A stretch of DNA of 62,515 nucleotides from an uncultured Lachnospiraceae bacterium (GTDB lineage: Bacteria; Bacillota; Clostridia; Lachnospirales; Lachnospiraceae), in assembly GCA_951800685.1 (NCBI GenBank), contig CATOJY010000018.1, positions 1 to 62,515 on the forward strand. The letters are read 5' to 3'. A program made the translations under genes and the position numbers. A model generated the notes under the pieces. It was not told the DNA's origin. It saw only the letters and a list, made by a program, of their open reading frames with translations, and did no database searches. Shown piece by piece: positions 23,546-31,897 of the stretch (positions are counted from its first letter, which is position 1; each line of letters starts with the position of its first letter).

Positions 23546-25051
23546 CTATTGATTCAATGTCCCGACAAATCTATCAAATGCCGCCTGCCCTTCTTTATTT
23601 CTCTTATAAACGCCTGAGTCCTCCAACACATGCATGAACACATCTCCGATCTCCTTATGAAGGATGTCCATGATCGTATCCTCTGTGATCTTTGTATAGT
23701 TCGGCAGAAACTCCTCAACCCATTCAGCATGTTTTTCCAATATCTCATCCTTGCGGATATCCGCCCCGGTAAGAATCGCCTGCGCCAGCTTCTCCATCTC
23801 GTCTTTGAGTCTGGCAGGCAGCACTGCCAGCCCCATAACCTCAATCAGGCCAATATTCTCTTTCTTAATATGATGTAATTTCGCATGGGGATGATATACA
23901 CCCAGAGGATGTTCTTGTGTTGTAATATTATTGCGCAGCACAAGATCCAGCTCGAATTTCTCTCCTCTTTTCCTGGCTATCGGTGTGATCGTATTATGCG
24001 GTTCCCCCTCTGTCTCTGCATAGACAAATACGGACTCGTCTGTGTAACCTCTCCATGCATCCAGGATCACATCAGCCAGCGCAATCAGCCTGTCAGTATT
24101 CTCCGATGAGATACGGATCACGGACATTGGCCAATTCACGATACCGGCATCCACATCCTCAAATCCCTTCACCGTAAAAGTTCTCTCAACGTTTGCTCTT
24201 GCCATAGCAAATTCATAGTGCCCGCCCTGGAAATGATCATGACTTAAGATGGAACCACCCACAATCGGCAGATCCGCATTGGATCCGACAAAATAATGTG
24301 GAAACTGTTTCACAAAGTCAAAAAGCTTACAAAAAGTATCATGTTCTATCTTCATCGGAATATGTTGTGAGTTAAAGACAATGCAATGCTCATTATAATA
24401 TACATACGGTGAGTACTGGAATCCCCAACGACTTCCATTGATCACCACTGGAATGATCCTGTGGTTCTGTCTTGCCGGATGGTTCACACGTCCTGCGTAC
24501 CCTTCATTCTCCATACAGAGCAGACATTTTGGATACCCACTTTGTTTCGCATTTTTAGCTGCCGCAATAGCTTTTGGATCTTTCTCTGGTTTGGAAAGGT
24601 TAATGGTAATATCCAGATCGCCATATTTCGTCTCCGCAATCCATTTCTGATCTTTCTGAATGCGGTATCTTCTGATATAATCGCTGTCCTGGCTTAATTT
24701 ATAAAAAAATTCTGTAGCCTCCTTCGGGCTGTTCTCATATCTTGCCTCAAATTCGGCGATTACTTCGCTCGGTCTGGGCACCAGCATGCTCATGATCTTC
24801 GTATCAAACAGATCCCTGTAAACAATGCTGTTCTCTGGCATAATGCCCTGCTCATAAGCGTAATCCATCATACCGGATAATACTTCTTCCAGTTCCTCCA
24901 CACACATGACAGCTTCTTCGCCATCCTCTTCCAATTCATCCATCTGGAATAATTCCAGAAGCCTGTTTGTCGTATAAATCCGATCTGCCTCTTTGATCAA
25001 TCCTGTCTTCAAACCGTACTGCACCAGTTTTTTTATATTTTTCTGTATCAT
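23546..25051 (-). CDS. galT: UDP-glucose--hexose-1-phosphate uridylyltransferase, class 2
   Basis: Leloir pathway enzyme that exchanges UMP between UDP-glucose and galactose-1-phosphate. The 501-residue length and sequence fit the Firmicutes class 2 GalT, which is longer than the E. coli type. The nucleotide-binding His region appears as GSILSHDHFQGGHYEFAMA, with the upstream VNHPARQNHRIIPV and NSQHIPMKIEH segments. The ATG at 25051 has GAGGAG upstream; an earlier ATG at 25084 lacks one. It lies 56 bp after galK and is co-transcribed with it. No galE is in the window. Confidence 0.95.
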   Translation of the reverse strand: MIQKNIKKLVQYGLKTGLIKEADRIYTTNRLLELFQMDELEEDGEEAVMCVEELEEVLSGMMDYAYEQGIMPENSIVYRDLFDTKIMSMLVPRPSEVIAEFEARYENSPKEATEFFYKLSQDSDYIRRYRIQKDQKWIAETKYGDLDITINLSKPEKDPKAIAAAKNAKQSGYPKCLLCMENEGYAGRVNHPARQNHRIIPVVINGSRWGFQYSPYVYYNEHCIVFNSQHIPMKIEHDTFCKLFDFVKQFPHYFVGSNADLPIVGGSILSHDHFQGGHYEFAMARANVERTFTVKGFEDVDAGIVNWPMSVIRISSENTDRLIALADVILDAWRGYTDESVFVYAETEGEPHNTITPIARKRGEKFELDLVLRNNITTQEHPLGVYHPHAKLHHIKKENIGLIEVMGLAVLPARLKDEMEKLAQAILTGADIRKDEILEKHAEWVEEFLPNYTKITEDTIMDILHKEIGDVFMHVLEDSGVYKRNKEGQAAFDRFVGTLNQ

Positions 25052-25107
25052 GTCGCTCCTCTTTTCCGCGCGGAAAATACCCATTCCCTGATTTTTCTTT
25101 CCTTAAT

Positions 25108-26271
25108 TTATAATCTGCTCGGCCCGTCTCCAATTTCTACTACATAGAAGTCTGCCTTCTTACCGACACGCTCCTCATAGGCTGCCCCAACCTTTGCCTG
25201 GAACGCAGCAATGGCCTCATCGCGCACGATACTCACTGTACAGCCTCCGAAACCACCGCCAGTGATCCGGGAACCAATCACTCCGTCCACTTTCCATGCT
25301 TCTTCTACCAGCACATCAATCTCTTCACAGGACACTTCATAGTCATCACGAAGCGATACATGGGAAGCATTCATCAATTCCCCGAACAACTCCAGATTAT
25401 TCTTCTTTAATGCATCCACTGCTCGGATTGTTCTCTGGTTTTCATACACTGCATGCTTCGCCCTTCTTACGCGCACTTCGCTCTGGATAGCTCCCTTATG
25501 TGTCTCAAACTGTTCCTCAGTCAAATCTCCAAGACCCTTGATATCTACCACCGTCTGCAGTTCTTCCAGCGCCTTCTCACACTCGCTTCTCCTCTCGTTG
25601 TATGCCGAATTCACTAGGGAATGTTTCACATTACTGTTAGTCACTACAATTTTCGCACCTTGCAGCACAAGCGGCGCATACTCATAAGAAAGATCGGCTG
25701 TATCTAAGAAGATAGCGTTATCCTTCTTACCCATCGCAGAGGCAAACTGATCCATAATGCCACAATTCATGCCATTGAAATTATTCTCCGAATACTGTCC
25801 AATCTTCGCCAGATCCACATTGGTCACATCGAAACCATACAGATCTTTCAACAGATAGCCTGTCACAACCTCCAAAGATGCCGAAGAGGATAACCCAGAG
25901 CCATTAGGAATATTACCATACAGCACTATATCCAAACCACAGTCCATCTTCATATCTCTGCCTGCAAATGCCCACATAACGCCCTTCGGGTAATTCGTCC
26001 AGTCCGCCTCCTTAGAAGGTGTCAAATCATCCAGACTGCCCTCAACTATTCCCAGTCTTTCAAAGTTCATAGAGTAAAATGTTAATTTTCTATCTGTCCT
26101 TTTGCGCGCAGCAACATAAGTGCCAATCGTCAGCGCGCAGGGAAAAACATGTCCGCCGTTATAATCGGTGTGTTCCCCGATCAGATTTACGCGCCCTGGT
26201 GCAAAATATACATTCACTCCCTGTGCATCCCCATGAAGTTCCTCGAACTTCTTCAATACTTCTGCTTTCAT
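25108..26271 (-). CDS. galK: galactokinase
   Basis: A 387-residue GHMP kinase phosphorylating galactose at C1. The galactokinase signature GRVNLIGEHTDYNGGHVFPCA lies near residue 27, the ATP-binding loop is PNGSGLSSSASLE near residue 120, and the third GHMP motif is GSRITGGGFGGCTVSI near residue 330. AGGAGG precedes the ATG. The operon galK-galT is transcribed from a promoter at 26400-26428, directly after the AraC-type gene, which probably encodes its activator. Confidence 0.97.
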   Translation of the reverse strand: MKAEVLKKFEELHGDAQGVNVYFAPGRVNLIGEHTDYNGGHVFPCALTIGTYVAARKRTDRKLTFYSMNFERLGIVEGSLDDLTPSKEADWTNYPKGVMWAFAGRDMKMDCGLDIVLYGNIPNGSGLSSSASLEVVTGYLLKDLYGFDVTNVDLAKIGQYSENNFNGMNCGIMDQFASAMGKKDNAIFLDTADLSYEYAPLVLQGAKIVVTNSNVKHSLVNSAYNERRSECEKALEELQTVVDIKGLGDLTEEQFETHKGAIQSEVRVRRAKHAVYENQRTIRAVDALKKNNLELFGELMNASHVSLRDDYEVSCEEIDVLVEEAWKVDGVIGSRITGGGFGGCTVSIVRDEAIAAFQAKVGAAYEERVGKKADFYVVEIGDGPSRL

Positions 26272-26399
26272 TCAGATATCCTCCTTCTCTTTGCTGCCCT
26301 GCTGTTCCTGCCAATATGTTAAGAACGTCCTGCCCAATCAGCGCTTCCCAGGAAACGTTCTTCTTACTTGATATCATATATAAAAAAGAGACTCTCTTA

Positions 26400-26428
26400 A
26401 ATATCCCATTGTTACACAAAACTGTCAA
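26400..26428 (-). promoter_or_regulatory. promoter of the galK-galT operon
   Basis: TTGACA (26428-26423) and GATATT (26405-26400) with a 17-bp spacer lie just after the stop of the AraC-type gene and about 130 bp before galK. The leader has a short AAGAG/CTCTT hairpin followed by T residues that could act as a weak attenuator. Confidence 0.6.
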
Positions 26429-26432
26429 AATG

Positions 26433-27341
26433 TTATATATGCTCCTGAAGACTGTTGATCTGATTGATAAAATCCTCCACCTGCTTAAGATACTCTTTGT
26501 TCCGCCGTGTTTCGCCCTTCTGCATCTCCTTACGGTAAGTTGTCGGCGACATTTTCTTCATCTGTTTAAACGCCTTTGTGAATACCAGCGGATCATGATA
26601 TCCACAGGACAACGCTATACTTTCAATCGGAAGCGATGTCAGCTGCAATAGCTCCGTAGCCTTCGTGATACGGAATGCCGTCAGGAACTGCTGAGGTGAC
26701 ATTCCCATGGAATTTTGGAAAAGCGTATACAGGTAACTTCTGTTGATGCAGACATACTTTGCCACATCTGTCACCTTAATGGAGTTGCAATAATTGCTCT
26801 GGATAAAAGAAACTGCCTTCCGCACATAGGTATTTGCCTTGTCAGCCTCGCTCTTTTCTTCCACAGCGCTGCCTTCCGCGATGATAGACAGAAAAATCCC
26901 CAGTTGTCCATTGCGGCGCAGATCGTTAGACAAACCGAATGTATTGTGCTCCATCATATCCTTGACAATCTGGTATAACTGTTCTGAAGCTTCCGATCGA
27001 AAGACAGGCTGCCTGACAGACAGCCCGATATTACTGACATATTCTTTCGCCTGTGTACCGCTGAATCCCACCCAGACGTAAGTCCATGGATCATTTTGGT
27101 CTGCCTGATAAAATGCCAGTTCGTCAGGGGTGATCAGAAATCCATATCCTGCTTCCAATGGATATTCCTTACCGCCTATCGAAAATTTCCCTTTCCCGCT
27201 CAATATATAATGGACCAGATAATGTGGCTTTAATGCCGGTCCAAAACTATGCAGCCCTTCCGTCTGCGATAGCCCGCAACAATTCACGTACAGACTTCCT
27301 GTCTGCTCCCCGGCAAATTCCAGTTTATATGCTTTTTCCAT
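26433..27341 (-). CDS. AraC-family transcriptional regulator, probable gal regulator
   Basis: A 302-residue regulator. The N-terminal cupin-like sugar-binding domain (about 1-150, LHSFGPALKPHYLVHYILSG and GKFSIGGKEYPLEAG) is followed by a C-terminal double helix-turn-helix (about 195-295, VTDVAKYVCINRSYLYTLFQ and IALSCGYHDPLVFTKAFKQM). This layout is typical of sugar-responsive AraC proteins such as MsmR/RafR. The ATG at 27341 has GGGGAA upstream; the longer frame lacks domain similarity. Its position directly before galK-galT suggests control of galactose or galactoside use. Confidence 0.9.
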   Translation of the reverse strand: MEKAYKLEFAGEQTGSLYVNCCGLSQTEGLHSFGPALKPHYLVHYILSGKGKFSIGGKEYPLEAGYGFLITPDELAFYQADQNDPWTYVWVGFSGTQAKEYVSNIGLSVRQPVFRSEASEQLYQIVKDMMEHNTFGLSNDLRRNGQLGIFLSIIAEGSAVEEKSEADKANTYVRKAVSFIQSNYCNSIKVTDVAKYVCINRSYLYTLFQNSMGMSPQQFLTAFRITKATELLQLTSLPIESIALSCGYHDPLVFTKAFKQMKKMSPTTYRKEMQKGETRRNKEYLKQVEDFINQINSLQEHI

Positions 27342-27461
27342 AAACTTTCCCCATTTTTCAAGTTCTTTCAAGCCTCGTACAGCAAATTGATATGTATTTT
27401 CCCTTGCGACTGCCCTGATCTGACAAAACAAAGAAATGTTTTCATGGCCCCGGTCAACTAA

Positions 27462-28076
27462 CTATATCCATTCAGATTTTTTTGATAAAAGATCTGCAAG
27501 CCTTTCTGAAGCCATTTCCGGTTTTTTGGAATAAAGCCTCATGATCTCGGCAATATCATGAAATACATTGATAGAATGGGTGATCTCCCGCAGGAACATG
27601 ATTTCATGATACTCCTGATTGGATTTAAATCCCATCGCGGCGGCTATGTCCTTATCTGTCTCACCCTGGAAGCTCCTGCAGGCAAGCTGGAAAGAATCCA
27701 TAAAGAATTCATATTCCTGCAGCATCAATAACAGTAGGTCTTTGGAAAAAGCTGCTTGTGAAACCTCCCTATCGTATGGCAGTTTGCGCAGAATACTTCC
27801 CATTGTATCCCGAATGAGTAATTCTCTCTTATCTGTAATGTCTGTTTCATACTCGCCCGTTTCTCCCCTGAGCCATTCCACAGATACATGAAGAGCCTCC
27901 GCTAAACCGTCAAGCACCAGCTTCTTTGTGTTATCGATTGTCCCTGCCTCATACCTCTGGATTGTGGAGGGCGTCACTCCCATCTTTTCCGCAATATATG
28001 GCTGTTTCAAATCAAGTTCCAGTCTCCGCTGTTTTACCCGCTTACCGATTGACCTGCGTAGTTCTTTATCCTTCAT
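27462..28076 (-). CDS. XRE-family regulator with C-terminal helical domain
   Basis: A 204-residue regulator. The HTH_3 domain (VKQRRLELDLKQPYIAEKMG and STIQRYEAGTIDNTK) occupies the first ~70 residues. The remaining ~130 residues are helical and of unknown role, with no peptidase or cupin motif. The ATG at 28076 has a strong AGGAGG upstream. A promoter (28108-28136) and the dyad GGTATATCCATACC (28097-28110) suggest autoregulation. Confidence 0.87.
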   Translation of the reverse strand: MKDKELRRSIGKRVKQRRLELDLKQPYIAEKMGVTPSTIQRYEAGTIDNTKKLVLDGLAEALHVSVEWLRGETGEYETDITDKRELLIRDTMGSILRKLPYDREVSQAAFSKDLLLLMLQEYEFFMDSFQLACRSFQGETDKDIAAAMGFKSNQEYHEIMFLREITHSINVFHDIAEIMRLYSKKPEMASERLADLLSKKSEWI

Positions 28077-28096
28077 TCTGGTACGCCTCCTTTTTC

Positions 28097-28136
28097 GGTA
28101 TATCCATACCATATCACAGAAAAATATTGGTTGCAA
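28097..28136 (-). promoter_or_regulatory. promoter and dyad before the XRE gene at 28076
   Basis: TTGCAA (28131-28136), a 17-bp spacer and TATGGT (28113-28108) form a promoter on the minus strand. The dyad GGTAT-N4-ATACC (28097-28110) overlaps the -10 region, where a repressor could act. Confidence 0.5.
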
Positions 28137-28298
28137 TATGCATGTTTTGAATCATTGTTATAATTTCTTAACGCTTAAATCAAAGGACAAATAAGATACG
28201 TACAAGAAAAAGGAATCTATGCTATAATAACTGGAAAGAGGAACTTAGCAGCGGTTACCACCAAATAAATTTCACCTACAAAATGGAGAATTCTAAAA

Positions 28299-28811
28299 AT
28301 GCGTATTTTATTTGAAATGGACAAAAAAGATTATATTCCTAATGGAAGTGTTTCTCACAGGCCTTCTGCAAGAGCGATCATCATTAAAGATGGTAAAATA
28401 GCAATGGTATATAGTAAGAAATATAATTATTATAAATTTCCCGGCGGCGGTATAGAGGCTGATGAGTGCATGAAAGACGCCTTGATCAGAGAGGTATTGG
28501 AAGAAACTGGGTTATGTGTCATCGAAACGTCAATTCGGGAATATGGGCAGGTTCACCGAGTCCAGAAGGGTACCAAAGAAGATATCTTTGTACAAGATAA
28601 CTATTATTTCTTATGCTGTGTGGAAGAAAATTTAGAACAGCAAAATTTAGACAAGTATGAAGCAGACGAGGGCTTTACACTCGTATTTTTGGATCCGCGG
28701 CTTGCAATAGATGTAAACAGGGCAACCATACTAGATAATTTCCGTCAGGTAATGTTAGAGCGGGAAGCACTTGTATTAGAATTACTGATACAAGAAGGAT
28801 ATTTCGAATAA
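28299..28811 (+). CDS. Nudix hydrolase
   Basis: A 170-residue Nudix protein with the full box GGGIEADECMKDALIREVLE followed by ETGL, which fits GX5EX7REUXEEXGU. The preceding ARAIIIKDGKIAMVYSKKYN strand and YYKFPGG are typical. The family hydrolyses nucleoside diphosphates linked to another group; the substrate cannot be read here. The leader holds a TATAAT about 70 bp upstream. The last 67 bp overlap the Hpt gene tail-to-tail. Confidence 0.92.
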   Translation: MRILFEMDKKDYIPNGSVSHRPSARAIIIKDGKIAMVYSKKYNYYKFPGGGIEADECMKDALIREVLEETGLCVIETSIREYGQVHRVQKGTKEDIFVQDNYYFLCCVEENLEQQNLDKYEADEGFTLVFLDPRLAIDVNRATILDNFRQVMLEREALVLELLIQEGYFE

Positions 28812-29473
28812 CCGCTGTGCCATTGCGAGGCAATCTCCTTACAGGTTTTATAGTCAAACCGGCGCAGCGCCGTCGACAGCTTTTCCAGATATATTACAGA
28901 CTCCCCTGTGTGTTCGAACGCCGACAGCTGAGCAGTTATTTTTTCCGCCTGAACAGAATCGAATTCCTCCAAACACTCTTCCAACTCACTCAGCAGAGCG
29001 CATATAACTGCTATGTCTGCCGGTTTCCGGTCTATTACCTGTCCGTCAAAGTCAAGATTAGGCGCGATAGCCAAACAAATCTGTCTGTAAGCAGCCAGAA
29101 GCTTCGGCGTATTGGTCTTAACCCTTTCCCACTCCAGGTTACGGCTATTGTACTCCAGCTCCTTGGCCATATTCGACAACGCCAAAGCACCGATCGTTTT
29201 GGATGTGCTCTTCAGAGAATGAACTTCAATCGTGTACGCCTCAAAGTCTCCCTCTGCCACAGCACGCTCTATTGTCCCGGCCAGCTGCGCTGCACAATCC
29301 ACATAATCAGCCAGAATCTCTCTGTAAAGCGCTTCATCCTCTCCTGCGTATTCCAGACCAACAGCCATATCGATGCCATCCATATACCGCATCCCCGAAT
29401 CCCTTTCTGCCGTACACGCAGGGTTTTCCTGATGCGCTGTCATATCTGTCTTTCTGTTTTGCCCGCCGCTCAT
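28745..29473 (-). CDS. Hpt-domain phosphotransfer protein
   Basis: A 242-residue protein with an Hpt domain in about residues 30-135; the phospho-His lies in TIEVHSLKSTSKTIGALAL. The second half (about 140-242) is a helical region with EECLEEFDSVQAEKITAQLS and looks like a degenerate companion. ATG 29473 is preceded by AAAGGA. It follows a stand-alone receiver gene, so the pair would relay phosphate, but the matching hybrid kinase is not in the window. It overlaps the Nudix gene by 67 bp on the opposite strand. Confidence 0.82.
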   Translation of the reverse strand: MSGGQNRKTDMTAHQENPACTAERDSGMRYMDGIDMAVGLEYAGEDEALYREILADYVDCAAQLAGTIERAVAEGDFEAYTIEVHSLKSTSKTIGALALSNMAKELEYNSRNLEWERVKTNTPKLLAAYRQICLAIAPNLDFDGQVIDRKPADIAVICALLSELEECLEEFDSVQAEKITAQLSAFEHTGESVIYLEKLSTALRRFDYKTCKEIASQWHSGYSKYPSCISNSNTSASRSNIT

Positions 29474-29508
29474 GCGTCCTTTCCCTTCTTCATTCCTATT
29501 GCGCCCGT

Positions 29509-29895
29509 TCACAGGTCCAATGCCTCCTGCATCTTTGCCAACAGTGCCTTTTTTGCTACCGGTTTCACAAGATACCCTGCTGGGCACAGCTCCAGACACT
29601 CCCTGATTGTCTGTTCGTCTGTCTGTCCCGTCAAAAAATAGACTGGAATGTCCTTGGTCTCCTCTCTGCTTTGCATCTCTTTCAAAACTACTGCTCCATT
29701 ATACTCTGGCATCAAATAATCTAACAGTACCAGGTCTGGCTTATATTTCAAGAGAAATTCCATTGCTACTTTACCGGAGCTGATCACTGTCACCTTATAA
29801 GTATCCTGCAGATAATAACGAAGTGTTTTTAATGTATTCGGATCGTCGTCTACGATCAGAATATGTTTTTTGGCAGCATCCATATTGACAACCAT
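29509..29895 (-). CDS. stand-alone receiver (REC) protein
   Basis: A 128-residue CheY-like receiver: acidic pair in ILIVDDDPNTL, phosphoacceptor Asp in LVLLDYLMPEYNG, Thr in VYFLTGQTD and Lys in GYLVKPVAK. It has no output domain. AAGGAGG lies very near the first ATG, so the true start may be the ATG four codons later (29883). It precedes the Hpt gene by 35 bp, and the two probably form a phosphorelay module. Confidence 0.88.
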   Translation of the reverse strand: MVVNMDAAKKHILIVDDDPNTLKTLRYYLQDTYKVTVISSGKVAMEFLLKYKPDLVLLDYLMPEYNGAVVLKEMQSREETKDIPVYFLTGQTDEQTIRECLELCPAGYLVKPVAKKALLAKMQEALDL

Positions 29896-30098
29896 GCCTC
29901 CTTTTCAGGCCATCCGTTTGTAAAACCGTAAGGCACAAACTTTCCTTCTTCTAAATTGAATCGATCACCGTCTGGCAGCCGGTCTGGTCTTCCTTCCTCC
30001 GCCGCCATCCCTACAAATAAAAGTCTTCTGTCTATCTATATTCATTATTGTATCTCTAAACGACATAGTTCGCAAGAATCTAAACCTATTTTGACTGC

Positions 30099-30136
30099 AT
30101 AATAAAAGAGAAAGATGCAATATAGCAACTTTCTCT
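30099..30136 (-). terminator. intrinsic terminator after tRNA-Gly
   Basis: On the minus strand AGAGAAAG and CTTTCTCT form a perfect 8-bp stem with a 14-nt loop, followed by TTTTATTAT. It lies 6 bp beyond the end of the tRNA gene. Confidence 0.8.
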
Positions 30137-30141
30137 AATAG

Positions 30142-30212
30142 AGCGGGTGATGGGAATCGAACCCACGTATCCAGCTTGGAAGGCTGGTGTTCTACCATTG
30201 AACTACACCCGC
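30142..30212 (-). tRNA. tRNA-Gly (anticodon UCC)
   Basis: The minus strand folds as a 71-nt cloverleaf. The acceptor stem is GCGGGTG/CACCCGC, the D-loop contains AATGGTA, the anticodon arm is CCAGC-CTTCCAA-GCTGG with TCC at the anticodon, and the T-arm is GTGGG-TTCGATT-CCCAT. The discriminator base is U, and CCA is not encoded. A promoter (30260-30288) and a terminator flank it, so it is a single-gene unit. Confidence 0.95.
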
Positions 30213-30259
30213 ATAACGCATGCCCTGTTGATTGGAAAACTTCCATAAGAACCTTTTAT

Positions 30260-30288
30260 ATGCTATCACAACAATGCTTAAAAGTCAA
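30260..30288 (-). promoter_or_regulatory. promoter of tRNA-Gly
   Basis: On the minus strand TTGACT (30288-30283), a 17-bp spacer and TAGCAT (30265-30260) lie about 48 bp upstream of the mature tRNA 5' end. Confidence 0.5.
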
Positions 30289-30308
30289 ATAAATTCTTCT
30301 TGAAAATT

Positions 30309-30349
30309 CCCTGAAGAACGCTCCCATCCTACCGGCGCTTTCTCCAGGG
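30309..30349 (-). terminator. intrinsic terminator of the amidase gene
   Basis: The arms CCCTGGAGAAAGCGCC and GGAGCGTTCTTCAGGG (minus strand) pair over 16 positions with two mismatches and one G-U. AATTTTC follows. It lies just beyond the stop codon at 30366. Confidence 0.7.
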
Positions 30350-30365
30350 AAGTCTCACATTAGAT

Positions 30366-31628
30366 TTATTCTGCGCTGGTCATATAGGCTGCTACATCCT
30401 GCAGAAGTTGATGCCATGCACCTTCATTCTCTGCATAATACAACGGACACAGCTTACCGCCACAGTCATAATGCCTTAGAATGTCTTCTGTGGACAGATC
30501 ATACTCTTCCAACAGCCAGGCCAATGTATGTATTAAAGTATCATAAGTCTCCTGTGTGAACGAGCCATTCTCTTCCAGATAACAGCATTCAATGGAGATC
30601 GAATCTTCATTTCTTGTCATCACCGCATATGCCTGTTCCTCAAAAGGAATACACTGAATCAATTCTCCCTCATAGCCGATGATTAGATGTGCGCTGGCTG
30701 ACCGTTCATGGGTTTCTGCAAGATTCGCAAAGTAACTTCTGTTCTGTGCAGCGGAGGTCCCCGGATTCGCTGTATAGTGCACGAAAATACTATTGATCCT
30801 GTCCAATCTGGTTCCCGGACGGGAATACTCATTGATCTCCAGAAAATCCTGCATCATTTCCGGCGGCGCAATTTTATTATCACTGCTTTGCCTGTCGCTA
30901 ATCTTCTTGTCTGTTATAACCGGAACCGCCTGTCTCGCCGTATCACGATGTATCATTTGATAAATTTCTCCTGTTATAAAATAGATTAATACAAGACACA
31001 TGACCATAAGAAATACAATCGCCGCTTTACACAGAAACTCTCTCCTCCGTCTCGCCCGGCGCCGCCTGATAGATTGCACCGGCCGGGCGTTCCCTCTATA
31101 GCCACGTTCTGCTTGTTTCTGGCGCTGCACGGCAACAGGATAAGGCTGCAGATAACTGATCTGGGAAGCATCTCCTGTTCTACCGCCGCTTCTTGACATA
31201 TTCTCACGTTGTCTTTGCGTATTGGACGGTCTTCTAGCTGTAGCTCTGCGAGCCCTGTTTTCCTGCATTGGTTCCCGTTCTATCTCATACAGATCTATCT
31301 TTCTTCCCCGACTTGGATTTTTGTCCATACGAGGTCTTTCAACCCTCTTTGGATTTTTGTTATTTTCAGTTCGTCTTACACTGCTCCTAGTTCTCTCCCT
31401 GACAGCTCCTCCGGAACCTCTGTTTTCTCTTCTGGCTCCTCCTTCTCTTACTCCTTCTTTCAAACCGTATCTTCTGTCTTCCCGGTCTACGGCCCTGTTT
31501 CGACTGTGCCGTCCATCTTCCCTTTCTTCCCCCCTGTTCGGGCTTCTTTTCCTATTGCTTCTGTTGTTCTCCTCATAGAATTCCCATAATTCAACTTCCT
31601 GCTGTGCTCTTCTCTGTACCTGTCCCAC
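30366..31628 (-). CDS. membrane-anchored N-acetylmuramoyl-L-alanine amidase (Amidase_2)
   Basis: A ~420-residue protein in three parts. The first ~205 residues are a cytoplasmic, extremely Arg-rich, low-complexity region (many RR, ENRG and RERTRS stretches). One membrane segment follows (FLCKAAIVFLMVMCLVLIYF), then an extracellular Amidase_2 domain of ~170 residues with zinc ligands in IFVHYTANPG, SASAHLIIGYEG and the C-terminal LRHYDCGGKLCP. It would cleave the peptide-glycan bond in the cell wall. The start is uncertain: the GTG at 31628 has GAGGGGG 6 nt upstream, while a GTG at 31652 lacks a ribosome site. The basic tail could bind nucleic acid or membrane lipids. Confidence 0.82.
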   Translation of the reverse strand: MGQVQRRAQQEVELWEFYEENNRSNRKRSPNRGEEREDGRHSRNRAVDREDRRYGLKEGVREGGARRENRGSGGAVRERTRSSVRRTENNKNPKRVERPRMDKNPSRGRKIDLYEIEREPMQENRARRATARRPSNTQRQRENMSRSGGRTGDASQISYLQPYPVAVQRQKQAERGYRGNARPVQSIRRRRARRRREFLCKAAIVFLMVMCLVLIYFITGEIYQMIHRDTARQAVPVITDKKISDRQSSDNKIAPPEMMQDFLEINEYSRPGTRLDRINSIFVHYTANPGTSAAQNRSYFANLAETHERSASAHLIIGYEGELIQCIPFEEQAYAVMTRNEDSISIECCYLEENGSFTQETYDTLIHTLAWLLEEYDLSTEDILRHYDCGGKLCPLYYAENEGAWHQLLQDVAAYMTSAE

Positions 31629-31897
31629 CTGCTGCCCCCTCTTTTGTACCACAATTTATGCTCTCTACATTAACTAAAACCTTCCACATAAAGTTCCTCT
31701 GCCAGCATATCAGAAAAATCTTGAAACTTTCTCTAAAAATGTGTCCTTATTTACAAAAATCAGTATTTTCCAACTGTGTACTACTACAGGCAGTACACTT
31801 CTCTTTATATATTAGAGTCCACAAGTTAAGAAAAAGTTTCATAAATCTTAATTTTTTTTAAATTTTATATTTGTTTGCACAGGGGGCCTGTTTTTCA

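Noticed and set aside
29965..30246. Minus-strand open frame of 93 codons
   Set aside because: It runs straight through the tRNA-Gly gene and has no ribosome site; it is a shadow.
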